DNA of 7,207 nt from an uncultured Chlorobiaceae bacterium (GTDB taxonomy: Bacteria > Bacteroidota > Chlorobiia > Chlorobiales > Chlorobiaceae): assembly GCA_903874585.1 (NCBI GenBank), contig CAIQSY010000087.1:1-7207 (forward strand). The letters are read 5' to 3'. The translations under genes and the position numbers were made by a program. Positions 6,906-7,207 of this stretch are shown piece by piece. The notes under the pieces were generated by a model. The model ran no database searches and was not told the DNA's origin. It saw only the letters and a list, made by a program, of their open reading frames with translations. Position 1 is the stretch's first letter. The number at the start of each line of letters is the position of its first letter.

Positions 6906-6927
6906 AAATAATAGAGATTTATTATTT
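6906..6927. repeat. A/T-only inverted repeat between dinD and the MFS gene
   Basis: Perfect eight-base arms (6906-6913 and 6920-6927) surround a six-base loop in the 149-base gap between the exporter stop and dinD. Both arms are purely A/T, so the hairpin is weak, and no G/C stem with a T-run follows. It is not a convincing Rho-independent terminator; it may simply reflect the A/T richness of the gap. Confidence 0.4.
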
Positions 6928-6970
6928 ATAAAACAGAAAAAGAGGTAATGAAAGAATTGTCATACGCTCA

Positions 6971-7207
6971 TCAATGCGCGCCCGACAAATCCGCCTTTTC
7001 CGATTTGTTGAGCTTGATGAAAAACAGCAGCGGGAATTCAAGGGCAAAGACTACGCCAATCAGCATAAACGCATCCATATAGGCGAGATGGTGGCTTTGC
7101 ACCGTTAACGGTCCTTCAAGGGCGTTCAGCGCGGTGAGCTCTGCGCCGGTGGGGGAGAGTCCGGTTTTGATGGTTGCCATCTGCTTGATGGTGTCCATGC
7201 GTGTTAT
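6971..7207 (-). CDS. DHA2/EmrB-type MFS drug exporter, C-terminal fragment (5' cut by window edge)
   Basis: About 78 C-terminal residues are visible and the frame stays open through the right edge, so the Met at 7198 is internal. The layout fits the end of the 14-helix DHA2 (EmrB/QacA) exporters: a soluble loop rich in Thr and Leu, then HLAYMDAFMLIGVVFALEF leading into PLLFFIKL as the last membrane helix, and a short charged cytoplasmic tail. The HxxAYxDAF type of entry into the final helix is typical of EmrB relatives. EmrB works in the inner membrane with an EmrA-type adaptor, which would lie outside this window. The last codons contain copy 2 of the direct repeat that flanks dinD. Confidence 0.75.
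   Translation of the reverse strand: MTRMDTIKQMATIKTGLSPTGAELTALNALEGPLTVQSHHLAYMDAFMLIGVVFALEFPLLFFIKLNKSEKADLSGAH
6987..7023. repeat. Direct repeat copy 2, within the MFS gene 3' end
   Basis: Partner of 5856-5892: 34 of 37 bases match, in the same orientation, 1131 bases apart. Here the repeat encodes the start of the cytoplasmic tail of the exporter (FIKLNKSEKADL on the minus strand), which then ends after four more codons. The segment between the copies holds only dinD and its flanks. Confidence 0.75.

Noticed and set aside
6906..6927. Rho-independent terminator of the MFS gene
   Set aside because: The stem is purely A/T and no T-run follows on the minus strand, so it would be too weak.

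Overview
The window is bacterial chromosomal DNA with two parts. A rightward type I restriction-modification operon fills about positions 1-4994. A leftward block of unrelated genes fills about 5014-7207. The organism cannot be fixed from the sequence. The mix of an EcoAI/EcoEI-like (type IB) restriction system, GC-rich core genes and an EmrB-type exporter would suit a Gram-negative environmental bacterium. A green sulfur bacterium (Chlorobiaceae) is a plausible guess from general resemblance only.

Left part, plus strand: the 3' end of hsdR (the restriction/translocase subunit, cut by the window edge), then tcmP (three-Cys-motif partner), a three-Cys-motif phage Gp37/Gp68-like protein (DUF5131), hsdS (specificity) and hsdM (methyltransferase). 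All five genes run in one direction with overlaps or gaps of at most 16 bases, so they very probably form one transcript whose promoter lies left of the window. HsdS and HsdM together should methylate a bipartite target, and adding HsdR gives the restriction complex. The two Tcm genes are not part of any standard type I system. They sit as a coupled pair between hsdR and hsdS, and their job is unknown. A nucleic-acid modification or accessory defence role is a reasonable inference, and this cassette is the best candidate for an undescribed system here.

Right part, minus strand: an SDR-family oxidoreductase convergent with hsdM, a DinD-like DNA-damage-inducible protein, and the C-terminal end of a DHA2/EmrB-type MFS exporter cut by the right edge. 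The last codons of the exporter gene recur as a 37-base imperfect direct repeat (34 of 37 identical) on the far side of dinD. The roughly 1.1-kb dinD segment therefore looks like an insertion at the 3' end of the exporter gene, or alternatively the relic of a second exporter gene.

The SDR protein keeps the cofactor motif but has His in place of the catalytic Tyr and Glu in place of the catalytic Asn. No rRNA, tRNA, CRISPR array, transposase or integrase is visible. No stretch above 300 bases lacks a gene.
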